64,000 nt of DNA from Rhizobium sp. TH135 (GTDB taxonomy: Bacteria; Pseudomonadota; Alphaproteobacteria; Rhizobiales; Rhizobiaceae). The DNA lies in the NCBI RefSeq assembly GCF_002855515.1, contig NZ_PKRP01000005.1, positions 62,001-126,000 on the forward strand, in the 5' to 3' direction. Positions 62,470 to 64,000 of this stretch are shown here, piece by piece (positions within the stretch are counted from its first letter, which is position 1; every line of letters begins with the position of its first letter). The notes below the pieces were generated by a model. That model was not told the DNA's origin. It searched no databases and worked only from the letters and a program-made list of their open reading frames with translations. Made by a program: the position numbers and the translations under genes.

Positions 62470-64000
62470 ATGACCTTGGTGGCTTTTCCGGGGCTTGAAT
62501 CCAAAGCGGTGCTTGATGCACTGGGCAAATCACAGGCGATCATCGAGTTCAAACTCGACGGCACGATCATCACCGCGAATGAGAATTTCTGTCGCGTGCT
62601 GGGCTACAGGCTAGACGAGATCAAGGGGAAACATCACAGGATCTTCTGCGACCCGGCCTATACCGCGACGCCCGATTACCGGGAGTTCTGGGCGATGCTC
62701 AATCGCGGTCAATTCGAGAGCCGCGAATACAAGCGTATCCGCAAGGATGGCAGCGAGGTCTGGATCCAGGCATCCTACAACCCTGTCTACCGCGGAGGCA
62801 AACTTGCTAAGATCGTCAAGTTCGCGACGGACATAACCGCAGCCAAGCTGAAAGCGGCAGAAGACGCCGGCAAGCTCGATGCCATCTGCCGCGTCCAAGC
62901 CACGATCGAGTTTACGACAACAGGCGAAATCCTGACCGCCAACAAGAATTTCCTGTCGACGCTCGGATACACGCTGGGTGAAATCGCCGGCAAGCATCAC
63001 TCCATGTTCTGCGAGCCGGAATACACCCGTTCCGAGGCCTATCGCGACTTCTGGAAGACGCTGGCCGCTGGCCAGTTCGTTTCGCAGGAATTCAAGCGCA
63101 TCGGCAAGGGCGGCAAGGTGGTCTGGATACAGGCCTCCTACAACCCGATCTTCGACGCCAGCGGCCGTGTCTTCAAGGTGGTGAAATATGCAACCGACAT
63201 TACGGGTCGGGTGAACGCCGTCGACGAAATCGCGAAGGGATTGACCGCACTCGCCCAGGGCGACCTGACCGCGACCATCGACAAGCCCTTTATCCCATCG
63301 CTCGAACAGATCCGCGTGGACTTCAACGCTGCCATGGCGCGCGTCGCAGCGGCCATGCAGAATGTGAGTCAAAATACAGTCGCTATTGCCTTAGGCTCGT
63401 CGCAGATCCGCGAAGCCTCCAGCAATCTGGCGAAACGCACAGAGCAGCAGGCAGCAGCCGTTGAAGAAACGGCCGCCGCGCTCGAACAGATTACCCAGAC
63501 GGTCGCCGACAGCTCGAAGCGGGCCAACGAAGCTGGGCAACTTGTCGCCCGCACCAAGGAAGGAGCGGAAAAGTCCGGCTTCGTGGTGAAGAACGCGATC
63601 GAGGCTATGGGCAAGATCGAGAACTCCTCAAAGGAGATTTCGAACATCATCGGCGTGATCGACGACATCGCCTTCCAGACCAATCTTCTGGCCCTGAACG
63701 CTGGCGTCGAGGCAGCCCGTGCGGGTGAAGCCGGCAAGGGCTTCGCAGTGGTCGCCCAGGAAGTCCGCGAATTGGCTCAACGCTCGGCAACGGCTGCGAA
63801 AGAGATCAAGGCGCTGATCAACACCTCGTCCGATCAGGTGAAGACCGGCGTGCAGCTTGTCGGCGAAACCGGCAAGGCGCTCGAACAGATCGTCACGGAA
63901 GTCCAGGACATCAACCGCAACGTCATTGCAATTGTTGAGGCCTCGCGCGAGCAATCCACCGGTCTTTCGGAGATCAACAAGGCGGTCAACGCCATGGACC
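62470..64000 (+). CDS. Soluble PAS-PAS methyl-accepting chemotaxis protein (3' end outside)
   Basis: The frame starts MTLVAFPGLESKAVLDALGKSQ and runs open to the window edge (510 codons). Two tandem PAS domains follow each other at about residues 15-120 and 135-245; both have the FWKTL/FWAML and VWIQASYNP pattern and end FATDIT / YATDIT. A HAMP-like linker (GLTALAQGDLTA) leads to the MCP signalling domain with LNAGVEAARAGEAGKGF. No membrane span is present, so it is a cytoplasmic receptor, perhaps redox- or ligand-sensing. The lack of a stop codon is due to the window end. Confidence 0.93.
   Translation, partial: MTLVAFPGLESKAVLDALGKSQAIIEFKLDGTIITANENFCRVLGYRLDEIKGKHHRIFCDPAYTATPDYREFWAMLNRGQFESREYKRIRKDGSEVWIQASYNPVYRGGKLAKIVKFATDITAAKLKAAEDAGKLDAICRVQATIEFTTTGEILTANKNFLSTLGYTLGEIAGKHHSMFCEPEYTRSEAYRDFWKTLAAGQFVSQEFKRIGKGGKVVWIQASYNPIFDASGRVFKVVKYATDITGRVNAVDEIAKGLTALAQGDLTATIDKPFIPSLEQIRVDFNAAMARVAAAMQNVSQNTVAIALGSSQIREASSNLAKRTEQQAAAVEETAAALEQITQTVADSSKRANEAGQLVARTKEGAEKSGFVVKNAIEAMGKIENSSKEISNIIGVIDDIAFQTNLLALNAGVEAARAGEAGKGFAVVAQEVRELAQRSATAAKEIKALINTSSDQVKTGVQLVGETGKALEQIVTEVQDINRNVIAIVEASREQSTGLSEINKAVNAMD

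Overview
The window is a 64 kb piece of a GC-rich alphaproteobacterial chromosome, most likely from the Rhizobiaceae (Rhizobium/Agrobacterium/Ensifer relatives). Support comes from the neighbourhoods (hpt next to ftsEX; hisC-tyrC; aerobic cobaltochelatase genes cobST; aroK-aroB-corC-like; xerD-accA; a 5-aminolevulinate synthase of the Shemin pathway), from an EcfG-type general stress response locus with a NepR-like gene, and from dense coding with many 1-8 bp overlaps. Species cannot be fixed from sequence reading alone.

Region 1 (1-30.9 kb) is housekeeping: a CpdR-like response regulator (partial), hpt, ftsE-ftsX with a YdcF protein and a PlsC acyltransferase, ChaC-type cyclotransferase, DUF2125 protein, tyrC-hisC, a methyltransferase, gloB with a cupin, two membrane proteins, a DUF3108 protein, rpmB, a YhhQ-type queuosine precursor transporter whose start codon sits in a possible preQ1-like pseudoknot, a phytase-like lipoprotein, cobT-cobS with a J-domain protein, bolA, aroK-aroB-CBS transporter, xerD, accA, an L,D-transpeptidase, tusA, a CobW GTPase, a D-Ala-D-Ala carboxypeptidase and an M20 amidohydrolase.

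Region 2 (30946-39631) is an 8.64 kb integrated phage-like element. It sits in the 3' part of tRNA-Arg(CCU) and is bounded by a perfect 46 bp direct repeat. It carries a tyrosine integrase, an excisionase-like protein, a broken PD-(D/E)XK nuclease and a broken AAA ATPase, an apparently intact SGNH-type membrane acyltransferase, a GH108 endolysin, a frameshifted GTA-type holin and small membrane or structural proteins. Three genes have in-frame stops (two TAG, one TGA) and two have frameshifts, so it reads as a decaying prophage that kept its integrase and acyltransferase. CGTTCC motifs inside both ends look like integrase arm sites.

Region 3 (39.7-44.3 kb) is a general stress response island: a NepR-like anti-sigma factor, an EcfG-type sigma factor overlapping a topoisomerase IB gene, small stress proteins, a DUF892 ferritin-like protein and a BON-domain protein. 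I find five EcfG-like promoters (GGAAC, 16-17 bp, CGTT or GGTT) placed before these genes.

Region 4 (44.3-64 kb) holds a P1B ATPase, dxr, a class C beta-lactamase-like hydrolase, hemA with an Fnr/FixK-like box, a coxSLM-type molybdenum hydroxylase operon (form II signature), a glycine-zipper lipoprotein, tamA-tamB, a divergent Lrp regulator/arginase pair, and a soluble double-PAS chemoreceptor that runs off the end.
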